The notes beneath the pieces are model-generated. The model worked only from the letters and a program-made list of their open reading frames with translations, did not search any database and was not told the origin of the DNA. DNA of 64,000 nt from Vicinamibacterales bacterium. GTDB lineage: Bacteria > Acidobacteriota > Vicinamibacteria > Vicinamibacterales > UBA8438. Location: positions 109,957 to 173,956 of the forward strand of contig CATQHX010000070.1 of the NCBI GenBank assembly GCA_958296065.1, read 5' to 3'. Positions 38,629-48,017 of the stretch are shown here, piece by piece. The first letter of the stretch is position 1; each line of letters starts with the position of its first letter. The position numbers were made by a program, and so were the translations under genes.

Positions 38629-39573
38629 ATGACGCTGCGTCGATCGGGCGCTGCGAGTTCGGGGCGCGTGAGCCGCACGGCGACCCTCGCCGCCGGCATC
38701 CGGGCACACCATCGGAGGTGGCATAGCGACCCGATCCTGAACGACGCCTACGCCGTGCAACTGGTATCGCCGTTCTGGCGGCAGGTCGCCCACAACCGCC
38801 TGCTCAACTGGATCGTCGTCCACAAGCTGCTCGGGCCGTTCCACCCCATCCACACCGAGAACATCCTGCGGGCGCGCTACGCGGAGGACCGGCTTGCCGA
38901 AGCGATCGCGGACGGCGTGCGGCAATACGTGATTCTCGGCGCCGGCCTCGACACTTACGCCCTGCGCCACCCCGAGCTCGCCGGCCGCGTGCGGATCTTC
39001 GAAGTGGACCAGCCGGGCATGCAGGCGCTCAAGAAGGAGCGCGTGCGCCGGGTGCACGGCGGGCTCCCCGCCCACGTGACGTTCGTGCCGGTCGACTTCG
39101 AGATCGACCGGCTGGACGAGGCGCTCGCCGGGGCCGGATTCGATCCACAGACGCCGACGTTCTTCTCCTGGCTGGGAACGACGTACTATCTCACTCGGCC
39201 GGCGATCCGGGAGACGCTCGACTCCATCGCCGCCGCGGCGGCACCGGAGAGCCGCCTCGTGCTGGACTTCCTGCTCGCCCGGCATCTCATCCCGCTGGAA
39301 GGGCTGCCGCTCGCCGACAAGCTGGAGAGGCTGGTGAAGCGTCTCGGCGAGCCGATGGTCTCCGAGTTCATTCCCAAGGAACTGGACGGCGAGCTCGCGC
39401 GGGTGGGCTTCGCGCCGCTGGACAAGGTCCCCCCCGAGGAGCAGGCGGGGCGCTACCTGCAGGACCGGCGCGACATGGCGGCGCCGGCGCCGAATTTCTC
39501 TTTCGCCCTCTACGCGCGCCGGGGAATGGGCGGCGGGACGGAAACGGACGTCAGAACCGAAACAGCCGGTTGA
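38629..39573 (+). CDS. Class I SAM-dependent methyltransferase (TIGR00027/LCMT-like)
   Basis: A 314-residue methyltransferase of the leucine-carboxyl-methyltransferase-like group. RARYAEDRLAEAIADGVRQYVILGAGLDTYALR holds the SAM site (GAGLDT), then FEVDQPGMQALKKERV, FFSWLGTTYYLTRPAIRETLDSI and VSEFIPKEL. It methylates carboxyl or hydroxyl groups of unknown substrates; in actinobacteria the family is linked to natural-product modification. ATG 38629 is fixed by the -10 element 6 nt upstream. It sits between a DUF5916 fragment and the full DUF5916 gene and its last 23 bp overlap the latter's 3' end on the other strand. Confidence 0.88.
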   Translation: MTLRRSGAASSGRVSRTATLAAGIRAHHRRWHSDPILNDAYAVQLVSPFWRQVAHNRLLNWIVVHKLLGPFHPIHTENILRARYAEDRLAEAIADGVRQYVILGAGLDTYALRHPELAGRVRIFEVDQPGMQALKKERVRRVHGGLPAHVTFVPVDFEIDRLDEALAGAGFDPQTPTFFSWLGTTYYLTRPAIRETLDSIAAAAAPESRLVLDFLLARHLIPLEGLPLADKLERLVKRLGEPMVSEFIPKELDGELARVGFAPLDKVPPEEQAGRYLQDRRDMAAPAPNFSFALYARRGMGGGTETDVRTETAG

Positions 39574-42571
39574 ACTTGACCACGAAGCCGCGGTTGCGCA
39601 GGTCCCAGCCCCGGTCGGGCCGCAACCCGCCGGTGACGTCGCGGTCGTCGGTGTAGACCACGAACAGCTCGCTGCCGGGGCTGTACTCCCACCGCAGGCG
39701 CAGGTTGCTGCCGAACGAGTTGCTCGCCGAGTTGTACTGCAGCAGGCCGCTGAAGAACATCCGCGGATTGAACGCGTAGTTCACGCGTGTCACCGCCAGG
39801 TTGGTCTGGAACCTCCCGTACGGCGTGTCGATCCAGTTGAACGAGACGGTCGGCTCCACCGACATCTGCGGCAGCACCGCGACACGTCCCTGGCTGAGCT
39901 GCACCGTCGTCAGGTCGCCGTCGAAGAAGGCGCCCCGCTTCACCGCCACCGTCCCGTTGATGCGCCGCTGCTGGCCGATGGAGTACGAGATCTGGGCGTC
40001 GGCGAAGCTGTAGCCTCCCACCGGGATCGAGAAGTCGGCGCCGGGCGGCGTGAACGGCTGCACCAGCAGCTCGTAGTTGTCGGTCGCGGTGAAGGTGAGC
40101 TGATCGCTGGACTCGAACTCGGTCTGGAACGCCACGATGTTCTGGCGCGTCTCCAGGTGGTTCTGGTCGGCGGTGAGAATGTAGTCGATGCTGCCTTCCA
40201 GACTGAACTGCCGGACGCTTGCGATGGACCGCGGCCGCGGGCTGAACCGCCCCGACGTGTACGTGCGCCGGAAGTTGTCGCGCCGCAGAAAGCCCACCTC
40301 GGGCAGGAAGTTGTCCTCCACCAGCAGGTGGTCCACCTGGAAGCCGTAGCGGTCGGCGGCGTACTCGAACTTGCCCTGGTAGCTCATGTCCTTGCCGCGG
40401 TGATCCGGGCCGGGGACCTTCGTCCGGGCGAGGTAGGTGATCACGCTGAGGTTCTCGAAGAAGGCGAAGGTGCCGTCGACCCCGTAGGCCTGGCTGGAGC
40501 CGGGGGCCACCCGCGAGATCGAGCGGTTGGTGAACATCGCCCCGACCGAGCTGCGCCGCAGGAGGTCGCGCCGCAGGCGAACGACGGTGAAGTTTGTGGG
40601 CCTGGAGGCGGAGACCATTTCGTCGTCGGTGTGGATGTTCAGCGCCCCGACGTCGAACTGCCCCACCTTGCCGGTCACCCGCGCACCCCCGACGATGGGC
40701 ACGACGCGGCCCCGCTCCAACCCGATCTTCCGGCTGTAGAAGAGCTGCGGCACGTTGACGTCGCCGAAGATGCCGCCCACCGGACCGCCGCCGGGTCCGC
40801 CGAAGCGGCCGGTGACGCCGCCGCGCGCGAAGCCGAAGATGCCCCGCCCCTCCAGAAAGAACTCCCTTTTCTCCGGGAAGAAGAGCGGAAAGCGGGTCAG
40901 GTTCACCTGCCGCTCGTCCACCTCCACCTGGGCGAAATCGGTGCGGTAGGTAAAGTCGGCGGTCAGGTTCTGGGTGATGCCGTACTTGACGTCGAGGCCG
41001 CCGTCGCCGCTGCCCTCGTCGACTATCTGCGGAGAGGCCGTCAGGTCGGTGGTCAGGCCGCCGATGGCGTACGGCTTGACCTCGATGTTGCGGCTGGCCG
41101 GGGGCGGCTCGATGCCCACCAGCGACCCGGCCGCCGAAACCCGGAAGATGCCGGCCGACCCGCTGCCGCCGCCCGCGGAGATGGGGAGCCGCGTCAGGTA
41201 GACCCATTCGTTCTTGCGCCGGATCGCCCGCCGAAGCTGCAGGCCCCAGATATACGGCGGCTCCGAGCGGTAGCGCAGGGTCTTGAACGGAATCTCCATC
41301 TCGACCGTCCAGCCGCCGCCGAAGCGGCCGGTGCGCACGTCCCATACCGGGTTCCAGTCGGCGTTCGGGTTGCCCTCGTTGGTGAACTGCTGATCGGCCC
41401 GTGCCCCGAGCGGGTTGGTATAGAAGTTGAATCCGTTGCGGCGGTCGTAGAAGGTGTCGAAGAACGCCGTGAACGTGTCGTTCTGGCGAAGCTGGCTGGT
41501 GTCGCGGCGCATCTCGTTGGCGACCCATTGGCTTTCGGGCGCCGAGTCCCAGACCCGCGCGGAAACGTAGACGTTGGTGTCGTCGAACATGACCCACGCC
41601 TCGGTCCGCTCGGTCGCGGGAGCTCCGATGTCGGGCACCTGCTGAATGAAGTCGGTGATTGCCGGCACCGTCTCGTAGATCGGCTCGTCGAGCACGCCGT
41701 CGAGGCGGATGCCCTCGTCGAGACGGATGGCGCGCACCGTCGTGCGCCCCTCCTCGTCACGTGTCATCACCGCCGGCGGAACGGGCGCGGGCGGCCCGTC
41801 GATGAGGCTTGGATCGACGAACAATCCGGCCGTTGCGGCAAAGGGGCGGCCGGCGGCTCCGGAAGCGACCGCATCGACCGCCGGAGTATCGCCGCCGACG
41901 GTGGCGGCCCCGGTTCGGGGAGGCACCGCGGAAACCGCTGAACGCACCGGCGGGACTTCCGCGGCCGTCCGCGGCGCCGGCCGCCCGAACGGCCCCTGAC
42001 CTCCCGCACGCGGGACTTCCGCAGGCGCGCTGGCCGGGGACTCGTAATCGACACGCGGCGGCATCCCGAGTGCCGGGTCCCGCCCCGCAGACAGCCGCGG
42101 AGCGGCTGCGGCGACGTCGGCGCGCAAGCCCGCCGCGACCTGATCCTGCAACTGAAAGATGTCCGCGACCACGCCTGTCACCGTCGCCGATCGAAGCACC
42201 GCCCCGTCGTTCAAATCGACGAGCCGCGCGGTCACCCGGAGCAGGTCGCCGAGTCGCTGGTAGGCGCCGTTGACCATCCGGTCGGCCCCGGCCCGGCGGC
42301 CGGCCTCCAGCCCGCCGTCGCCCGGCACCGCTGCCGCGCGTACTATCCGTGCCCCTCCCATCTGCAGGTCGATCGCAACCGCCTCGGCGATACCGACGCC
42401 AATCCAGTCGTCCGCCGGGTCACCGGCGAGGTTCGCAAAAGGGACGACGAACACGAGGGCGTCGTCTCCCGGCGAGGTCGCCGCGTCGTCGAGTTGCGGC
42501 CGCGCCGACGCCGGGTATGGGAGAGCCAGCGTCGCGAAAAGGAGTGCTGAAGCGATGCATATCGTGCGCAT
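39551..42571 (-). CDS. DUF5916 outer-membrane barrel protein with TolB/FlgO-like domain (copy 1)
   Basis: A 1006-residue exported protein. Signal peptide RTICIASALLFATLALPYPASA. Residues ~30-170 (LVFVVPFANLAGDPADDWIGVGIAEAVAIDL...FQLQDQVAAGLRADV) resemble the TolB-N/FlgO lipoprotein domain. A CBM9-like sugar-binding domain follows (IRLDEGIRLDGVLDEPIYETV...WVMFDDTNVYVSARVWDS). The rest is DUF5916, a membrane beta barrel ending in Phe (RGFVVKFNRLFRF), the typical BAM signal. Function unknown; polysaccharide uptake or binding is a reasonable inference. The N-terminal TolB-like domain is absent in copy 2, so this copy is a fusion. Confidence 0.85.
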   Translation of the reverse strand: MRTICIASALLFATLALPYPASARPQLDDAATSPGDDALVFVVPFANLAGDPADDWIGVGIAEAVAIDLQMGGARIVRAAAVPGDGGLEAGRRAGADRMVNGAYQRLGDLLRVTARLVDLNDGAVLRSATVTGVVADIFQLQDQVAAGLRADVAAAAPRLSAGRDPALGMPPRVDYESPASAPAEVPRAGGQGPFGRPAPRTAAEVPPVRSAVSAVPPRTGAATVGGDTPAVDAVASGAAGRPFAATAGLFVDPSLIDGPPAPVPPAVMTRDEEGRTTVRAIRLDEGIRLDGVLDEPIYETVPAITDFIQQVPDIGAPATERTEAWVMFDDTNVYVSARVWDSAPESQWVANEMRRDTSQLRQNDTFTAFFDTFYDRRNGFNFYTNPLGARADQQFTNEGNPNADWNPVWDVRTGRFGGGWTVEMEIPFKTLRYRSEPPYIWGLQLRRAIRRKNEWVYLTRLPISAGGGSGSAGIFRVSAAGSLVGIEPPPASRNIEVKPYAIGGLTTDLTASPQIVDEGSGDGGLDVKYGITQNLTADFTYRTDFAQVEVDERQVNLTRFPLFFPEKREFFLEGRGIFGFARGGVTGRFGGPGGGPVGGIFGDVNVPQLFYSRKIGLERGRVVPIVGGARVTGKVGQFDVGALNIHTDDEMVSASRPTNFTVVRLRRDLLRRSSVGAMFTNRSISRVAPGSSQAYGVDGTFAFFENLSVITYLARTKVPGPDHRGKDMSYQGKFEYAADRYGFQVDHLLVEDNFLPEVGFLRRDNFRRTYTSGRFSPRPRSIASVRQFSLEGSIDYILTADQNHLETRQNIVAFQTEFESSDQLTFTATDNYELLVQPFTPPGADFSIPVGGYSFADAQISYSIGQQRRINGTVAVKRGAFFDGDLTTVQLSQGRVAVLPQMSVEPTVSFNWIDTPYGRFQTNLAVTRVNYAFNPRMFFSGLLQYNSASNSFGSNLRLRWEYSPGSELFVVYTDDRDVTGGLRPDRGWDLRNRGFVVKFNRLFRF

Positions 42572-42670
42572 GGATTTGGCAAGGGTAGCAGGAGTGATCG
42601 AGCGCCGAGCGGTTCCGCGCCCGGCCAAGGGTGTCAGACTGACGTGTTCACGGCCCCGTTTACTCCCTCG

Positions 42671-45073
42671 CTAGTTGCGAAAGAGCCGCGTGATCTTTAT
42701 CACGAACCCGCGGTCGCGAAACCCGTCGTAGCGATCGGGACGTAACGGATCGGTAACCTGCTCCTCCGTGTAGACCACGAACAGCTCGCTGCCCGGGGAG
42801 TACTCCCAGCGCAGCCGGAGGTTCGTTCCCAGCGTTCGGTTCGCGGAGTTGTACTGCAGCAGGCCGCTGAAGAACATCCTGGGCGAGAAGGTGTAATTCA
42901 CGCGCGCCCGCGCCAGGTCGGTACGGAACGATCCGCCGGGAAGGTCGATCCAGTTGAACGAGATACTCGGCTCGACCGACAACCGCGACGAGAGATCGAC
43001 ACGTCCCCGGCTCAGATCGACCGACGTGATCTCGCCGTCGAAGTAACCGCCGGTCGCCACTTCCGCCCTTCCGTTGAGAAAACGCTGCGGGCCGAGCGCA
43101 TAGGTAAGGCGCACGTCGGAGAAACCGTAGCCGCCGGCCGGTATCGCGACATCGCCTCCCGAGGGTGAGAACGGCCTCTGCAACAGCTCGTAACTGTCGC
43201 TCAGCCGCACGCCGAACTGATCGCTGTTCTCCAGCTCGGTCTGGAAGGCAATCTGGTTCAGGCGCGTCTCCACCAACCCCGTGTCGGCCGTGACAAAGTA
43301 GTCGTGGCTCGCCTCGAGCACGAACTGGCGCACCGATTCGATGGATCGCGGCCGAGGACTGAAGCGGCCTGAGAGCGACGTACGACGGAAGTTGCGGCGC
43401 CGCAGGAACCCGACCTCGGGCCGGAAGTTGTCCTCGACCAGCAAGTGATCCACCTCGAGGCCGTAACGGTCGGCACCGTAGTCGAAGCGGGCCTGGTAGC
43501 TCGTGTCCCGGTCCGCCACGCCGGTAGTGCGGGTCCTTGCGTAGTAGCCGAGCAGGTTGACGCTGTCGAAGAACGAGAAGACGGCGTCGGTGCCGTAGAC
43601 CTGATTCGACCCGTGACCGGAAAGCGACAGCGACCGGCTGGTCACGATGCCGCCGACGCTGCTGCGCCGCAGAATGTCCCGCTTGACGCGCAGCACGGTG
43701 AAGTTCGTGTCGCGGGCGCCTGACACCGCCTCGTTGCCGGTCTGGATGTTCAGCGCCCCGACGTCGAATGCGCCGAGCTTCCCCGTCAGCCGCCCTCCCC
43801 CGAGGATCGGCACCGCCTGTCCGCCCTGCAGGCCGATTCGCCGGCTGTAGAACATCGTCGGGGCGTCGCCGCCGCCGAGTACGCTTCCCCGCCGCAAGCT
43901 GCGCGCGGTGCGGAAGCTGCCCCGGGCGAAGTCGAAGATGCCGCGCCCCTCGAGAAAGAACTCCCGCTTCTCGGGAAAGAACAGGTTGAACCGGGTCAGG
44001 TTCACCTGCTGCTCGTCCACCTCGACCTGCGCGAAGTCGGTGTTGTAGGTGAAGTCGGCGGTCAGGTTCTGGGTGATGCCGTACTTCAGGTCCACCCCGG
44101 CCTTCGCGTCGCGTTCGAACCGGGTCTCCGGCGGGCCGCCCGGGTCCGCGCCAACCCCGGCCGGAGTCAAGCCACCGATGGCGTATGGCTTGACTTCCAG
44201 GTGGACTCCGGCCGGCGGCGCTTCCAGCCCGACCAGCGTACCGGCCGCGGACACGCGGAAGACGCCGCCGCGCCCGCCGAATCCGGCGGCCGAAATCGGA
44301 ATCAGGGTCAGGTAGGCCCACTCGTTCTTGCGCATCACCGTGCGGCGGAGCTGGATCCCCCAGACCTGATCGCGCGCCGGCCGGTAGCGGAGCGATTTGA
44401 ACGGCACGACCATCTCGATGGTCCAGCCGCCGTCGAACCGGCCCGTCTTGACGTCCCACACCGGGTTCCAGTCGCGATTCGGGTTGCCCTCGTTGGTGAG
44501 CGCCTGATCGACGAAGCCTCCGAGTGGATTCGCGTAGAACAACAGCGCGTTGCGACGGTCGTAGAACGTGTCGATCAGGAAGCCGAACAGGTCGTTGTTC
44601 AGCATGTTGAACGCGTCGCGGCGCATCTCCGTCGCCACCCATTCGCCGGGCGGCGCGCTGTCCCAGCAGCGCCCGGCGACGTAGAAGTTCTCGTCGTCGA
44701 ACATCACCCACGCGTCGGTGCGCTCGGTGGCCGGAGCACCTTCATCCGGGAGTTGCTGAATGAAATCGGAGACCGGCGCGACGGATTCGTAGACCGGCTC
44801 GTCGAGGCGTCCATCGACCTCGATGCCGGCGAGAAGCCGGATGGCGCGCATCGTCGCCTGGCCCCCGTCCCGCGTGATCACGTCGGGCGCCACCGGCGCG
44901 GGAGGTCCGTCGATGACGACATCGGTCTCGAATCGCATCCCGTCGGGAACGGGCGCCGGCGTGCCGGCGGCGATCTGCACCCGTGGGAACGGTTGCCCGA
45001 CAGGCTGTGCCGCCCCCGGCGCCACACACAGGACCAGCGAACCCAGGGTGACGCCGACGATGATTGCTCTCAT
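42671..45073 (-). CDS. DUF5916 outer-membrane barrel protein (copy 2)
   Basis: An 800-residue exported protein. Signal peptide MRAIIVGVTLGSLVLCVAPGAAQ, then the CBM9-like domain (MRAIRLLAGIEVDGRLDEPVYESV, WVMFDDENFYVAGRCWDS) and the DUF5916 barrel (NLTADFTYNTDFAQVEVDEQQVNLTRFNLFFPEKREFFLEGRGIFDF). It ends in LFRN rather than LFRF. It lies 100 bp upstream of copy 1 on the same strand; the two are clearly paralogous from the CBM9 domain on. The start at 45073 is preferred to an ATG 7 codons earlier because the signal peptide begins there. Confidence 0.85.
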   Translation of the reverse strand: MRAIIVGVTLGSLVLCVAPGAAQPVGQPFPRVQIAAGTPAPVPDGMRFETDVVIDGPPAPVAPDVITRDGGQATMRAIRLLAGIEVDGRLDEPVYESVAPVSDFIQQLPDEGAPATERTDAWVMFDDENFYVAGRCWDSAPPGEWVATEMRRDAFNMLNNDLFGFLIDTFYDRRNALLFYANPLGGFVDQALTNEGNPNRDWNPVWDVKTGRFDGGWTIEMVVPFKSLRYRPARDQVWGIQLRRTVMRKNEWAYLTLIPISAAGFGGRGGVFRVSAAGTLVGLEAPPAGVHLEVKPYAIGGLTPAGVGADPGGPPETRFERDAKAGVDLKYGITQNLTADFTYNTDFAQVEVDEQQVNLTRFNLFFPEKREFFLEGRGIFDFARGSFRTARSLRRGSVLGGGDAPTMFYSRRIGLQGGQAVPILGGGRLTGKLGAFDVGALNIQTGNEAVSGARDTNFTVLRVKRDILRRSSVGGIVTSRSLSLSGHGSNQVYGTDAVFSFFDSVNLLGYYARTRTTGVADRDTSYQARFDYGADRYGLEVDHLLVEDNFRPEVGFLRRRNFRRTSLSGRFSPRPRSIESVRQFVLEASHDYFVTADTGLVETRLNQIAFQTELENSDQFGVRLSDSYELLQRPFSPSGGDVAIPAGGYGFSDVRLTYALGPQRFLNGRAEVATGGYFDGEITSVDLSRGRVDLSSRLSVEPSISFNWIDLPGGSFRTDLARARVNYTFSPRMFFSGLLQYNSANRTLGTNLRLRWEYSPGSELFVVYTEEQVTDPLRPDRYDGFRDRGFVIKITRLFRN

Positions 45074-45304
45074 GAACGCTGTGGATCCTCGCATATTCGG
45101 CGGAGCAGGACGGTGGACACCCGGCAGGGCGGGACTTCAGCCCTCAACAGTCCGTGGTGAAACCCCGCGTCGCACCGAGAGCGGCGAGGCGCCCGCGTGG
45201 CAAGGCGCGACGAGAGAGCAAGCGGACCCCGGCATGTCTTGACGCCCCCCGTCCCCGGCTGTAGGCTCGCCTTCACCGCAAGAAGAGCCCTGAGGAGGGA
45301 ACCC

Positions 45305-46354
45305 ATGAAGGTGTCCGCACGACTCGTTCCACTCGTCTTCGTGATCCTGGCCATCGTCACCGCCGGGGCCGCCACCATGCAGGACAAGGCCGGCCAGACC
45401 GCCTCGATGGCGGAGGCGGCGCAAGCGTTCCTCGACTCGCTGACGCCCGAGCAGCGCTCCGCGGCGATGTTCGCGTTCGACAGCGACGATCGTTTCGACT
45501 GGCACTACATCCCCCGCGAACGCAAGGGCGTGCCGCTGAGGGCGATGAGCGGAACGCAGAAGAAGGCCGCGCTGGCGCTGGTCGAGGCGAGCCTGAGCGC
45601 CGAGGGCTATGACAAGTCCGAGCGCATCCGCCAGCTCGAGCAGATCCTCTACGACCGCGAGGGACGCGCCATCCGCGACACCGAGCTCTACTTCTTCATG
45701 ATCTTCGGCCAGCCGACGCCGGACGGGACGTGGGGCTGGCGCTACGAGGGGCACCACATCTCCGGGAACTGGACCGTCCACAACGGCATGCTCAGCGCGA
45801 GCACGCCGCAGTTCTTCGGCACCAACCCCGCGCACGTCCGCGAGGGCAGCCGGGCCGGCGAGCGGGTTCTCGTGCTGGAGGACGTCCTACCCCGCAGCCT
45901 GATCGCCTCGATGTCCGACGCCCACCGCCGGGCCGCCATCATCTCCGACGAGGCGCCGCGCGACATCCTGACCACCTCGGACCGGAAGGCCGCCATCCAG
46001 GAGAACACCGGCGTCGCCTTCGGCGATCTGAGCCGGGGCCAGCAGGACGTCCTGTGGGCGCTGATCGAGGAGTACGCCGAGGCGCAGCCGCCGGCGGTCG
46101 CGGCCGAGCGCCTCGCCAAGGTCAAGGCAGCCGGCCTCGACGGCATCCGGTTCGCCTGGATGGGGAGCCTGGACGATGGTCAGCCGCACTACTACCGTGT
46201 GCAGGGCTCGACGTTCCTCATCGAGTACGACAACGTGCAGAACGGGGCAAACCACGTCCACAGCGTATGGCGCGACTTCGACGGCGACTTCGGCCGCGAC
46301 GTGCTGGCCGCCCACTACCAGCAGTACGCGCACGACACGGCCAACGCGAACTGA
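45305..46354 (+). CDS. DUF3500 secreted protein
   Basis: A 349-residue exported protein. Signal peptide KVSARLVPLVFVILAIVTAGAA. DUF3500 pattern: AAQAFLDSLTPEQRSAAMFAFDSDDRFDWHYIPRERKGVPL, MSGTQKKAALALVEASLSAEGYDK, YFFMIFGQPTPDGTWGWRYEGHHISGNWTV, TPQFFGTNPAHVREG and DNVQNGANHVHSVWRDFDGDFGRDVL. Function unknown. AGGAGG 6 nt before ATG 45305 is one of the best ribosome sites here. A terminator follows. The 231 bp before it show nothing else clear. Confidence 0.92.
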   Translation: MKVSARLVPLVFVILAIVTAGAATMQDKAGQTASMAEAAQAFLDSLTPEQRSAAMFAFDSDDRFDWHYIPRERKGVPLRAMSGTQKKAALALVEASLSAEGYDKSERIRQLEQILYDREGRAIRDTELYFFMIFGQPTPDGTWGWRYEGHHISGNWTVHNGMLSASTPQFFGTNPAHVREGSRAGERVLVLEDVLPRSLIASMSDAHRRAAIISDEAPRDILTTSDRKAAIQENTGVAFGDLSRGQQDVLWALIEEYAEAQPPAVAAERLAKVKAAGLDGIRFAWMGSLDDGQPHYYRVQGSTFLIEYDNVQNGANHVHSVWRDFDGDFGRDVLAAHYQQYAHDTANAN

Positions 46355-46413
46355 CGTGGAGTCGCGCTCGAGGTGTCCGGCGAGGCCGGGAGATCGAGCG
46401 TCGCGAACAGTCG

Positions 46414-46450
46414 AGAGCCGGGTGAGCACTCCTCGCCCGGCTCTTTCTTC
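46414..46450 (+). terminator. Rho-independent terminator after the DUF3500 gene
   Basis: Perfect 9-bp stem AGAGCCGGG (46414-46422) / CCCGGCTCT (46436-46444), 13-nt loop, then TTTCTTC. On the other strand the stem lies just beyond the phosphatase stop (46472) and may serve both converging genes. Confidence 0.75.
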
Positions 46451-46471
46451 AGGCGCCGAGAACCGGAGCTG

Positions 46472-47782
46472 TCACGACGGCGAGGGCCGTTCGTGCCCGT
46501 CGGTACTCGAGCGGATCACCACGAGCGTGCGGTCGTCGTTCTGCCGTCCGTCGCCGAACCGGTGCACGTCCTGCATGACCCGGCTGCACAGCTCCGTCGC
46601 CCCCGCCTCGCCCGCGTCGCGCAGCGTGCCGATGAGGCGCGAGTTGCCGTACTCTTCGCCCTCCGGATTGGTCTGCTCGACGATGCCGTCGGTGTACAGG
46701 CCGAGGACGTCGCCCGGCGCCAGCGTCGCATGTCCCTCGAAATAGCGCGGCGCCTCGAACAGGCCCAGGGGCACGCCGCCCTCCTCCAGCAGCTCGACCT
46801 CGCCGGTGGCGCGCACCAGCACCGGCGGCACGTGGCCGGCGTTGACGTAGAGCAGGCTTCTCGCGGGGACGTCGAGCACCATGTAGAAGAGCGTGACGTA
46901 ACGTCCCTCCTCGACGGACTCGTGAAAGAAGCGGTTCGCGCGGCGCATGATGGCGCGCACCGCCAGTTCGTGGCCGACCAGCGACGCGATGGAGGCCCGG
47001 ATCGCGGCCACCAGCAGCGCGGCGGCGATGCCCTTGCCCACGACGTCGGCGATCACGACGCCCCAGCGATCCTCCGGCAACGGGATGAACTCGTAATAGT
47101 CGCCGCCGACCGCGAGCGACGACGCGTGCGCTCCCGCGATGTCGAATCCGGTCAGCGCCGGGGTCGCCCGCGGCAGCAGATCCTCCATCACGTCGCGCGC
47201 CAGCGCGAGATCGCTGTCGAGCCGGCGCTTGTCGCGCACCTCGGCGATGAGCCGCGCGTTCTCGATGGTCGCGGCAACGGCCGACGCATATACGCCGAGC
47301 ACGGATTCCGCCGCCGGGTCGTAGCCGGACGACCGGTCCGACCACAGATCGAGCGCGCCCCGCACGCGGCCGCGAGAGCCGATGAGCGGCACCACGAGCC
47401 GGGAATGCGCCCGCTCGCGCCCCTCGCAGACGCCGGGCTGATCATGCAGCGAGACCGGCTGGCCCGTGGCCAGGACCCGGCCCACCACCCCGTGTTCTTC
47501 GAACGGCGCGGCCATGTCGACCGGGACGGGATTCATGCAGCCGCGCGCGAGGCTGTGCGATACGCGCGCGCCGAGCGGATCGACGACGTAGATGGCAGCC
47601 GCGTCGTGGTCCACGAGCGACACCAGCCCGTCCAGGATTCCGTTCAGGATGCGCACCGCGTCGCTGCCGTCCGTGGTCAGGCGGAACGCCTCGACCATGA
47701 CGCGCGCCCCGGCGACGGCGTCCTCGCCGACCCTGGCCGTCGGACGGCCGCGGTTGATCGCGGAATCGCCTGTATTCGGCAT
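46472..47782 (-). CDS. GAF-SpoIIE (PP2C-type) phosphatase
   Basis: A 436-residue RsbU-like signalling phosphatase. Residues ~60-210 form a GAF sensor (GILDGLVSLVDHDAAAIYVVDPLGARVSHSLARG...SRLVVPLIGSRGRVRGALDLWS). Residues ~235-430 are the PP2C/SpoIIE domain with metal-binding Asp in AVGGDYYEFIPL and VVIADVVGKGIAAAL, and TDGIVEQTNPEGEEYG. Such proteins dephosphorylate anti-anti-sigma factors to trigger stress responses. No partner gene is adjacent. ATG 47782 lies 6 nt after TACAAT; longer upstream frames overlap tRNA-His on the other strand. Confidence 0.9.
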   Translation of the reverse strand: MPNTGDSAINRGRPTARVGEDAVAGARVMVEAFRLTTDGSDAVRILNGILDGLVSLVDHDAAAIYVVDPLGARVSHSLARGCMNPVPVDMAAPFEEHGVVGRVLATGQPVSLHDQPGVCEGRERAHSRLVVPLIGSRGRVRGALDLWSDRSSGYDPAAESVLGVYASAVAATIENARLIAEVRDKRRLDSDLALARDVMEDLLPRATPALTGFDIAGAHASSLAVGGDYYEFIPLPEDRWGVVIADVVGKGIAAALLVAAIRASIASLVGHELAVRAIMRRANRFFHESVEEGRYVTLFYMVLDVPARSLLYVNAGHVPPVLVRATGEVELLEEGGVPLGLFEAPRYFEGHATLAPGDVLGLYTDGIVEQTNPEGEEYGNSRLIGTLRDAGEAGATELCSRVMQDVHRFGDGRQNDDRTLVVIRSSTDGHERPSPS

Positions 47783-47788
47783 GGGACT

Positions 47789-47794
47789 ATTGTA
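47789..47794 (-). promoter_or_regulatory. -10 element of leaderless phosphatase promoter
   Basis: TACAAT, AGTCCC, ATG on the minus strand: 6-nt spacing, no Shine-Dalgarno, no clear -35. Confidence 0.6.
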
Positions 47795-47920
47795 AGTTGC
47801 CGGCCCGTCGCTGCGGCGGGAACCGCGGACGCCCGTCCTGCCGGGACGGGAAGAGGGGCGGGGTGCTAAAATGTCCGTTTGTGCTGAGTGCGAGGCACCT
47901 GCTTCGCGAGCAGGCACCGT

Positions 47921-47997
47921 GGTGAGTGTAGCTCAGTTGGTAGAGCGCCGGACTGTGGCTCCGGAGGTCGCGGGTTCAAGCCCCGTCACTCACCCCA
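47921..47997 (+). tRNA. tRNA-His(GTG)
   Basis: Cloverleaf complete: acceptor GTGAGTG/CACTCAC, D-stem GCTC/GAGC, anticodon stem CCGGA/TCCGG with loop CTGTGGC (anticodon GTG at 47955-47957), T-stem GCGGG/CCCGT with TTCAAGC loop, CCA encoded. The extra G at 47921 opposite C73 is the histidine identity G-1. It lies between the phosphatase (divergent) and the phosphodiesterase-like gene. Confidence 0.97.
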
Positions 47998-48017
47998 CCC
48001 ATTGCCGGCCGAAATCC

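Noticed and set aside
40157..41941. A 594-codon plus-strand frame inside the DUF5916 copy 1 gene
   Set aside because: Antisense shadow with no recognisable motif; the minus-strand protein is clear and conserved in its paralog.
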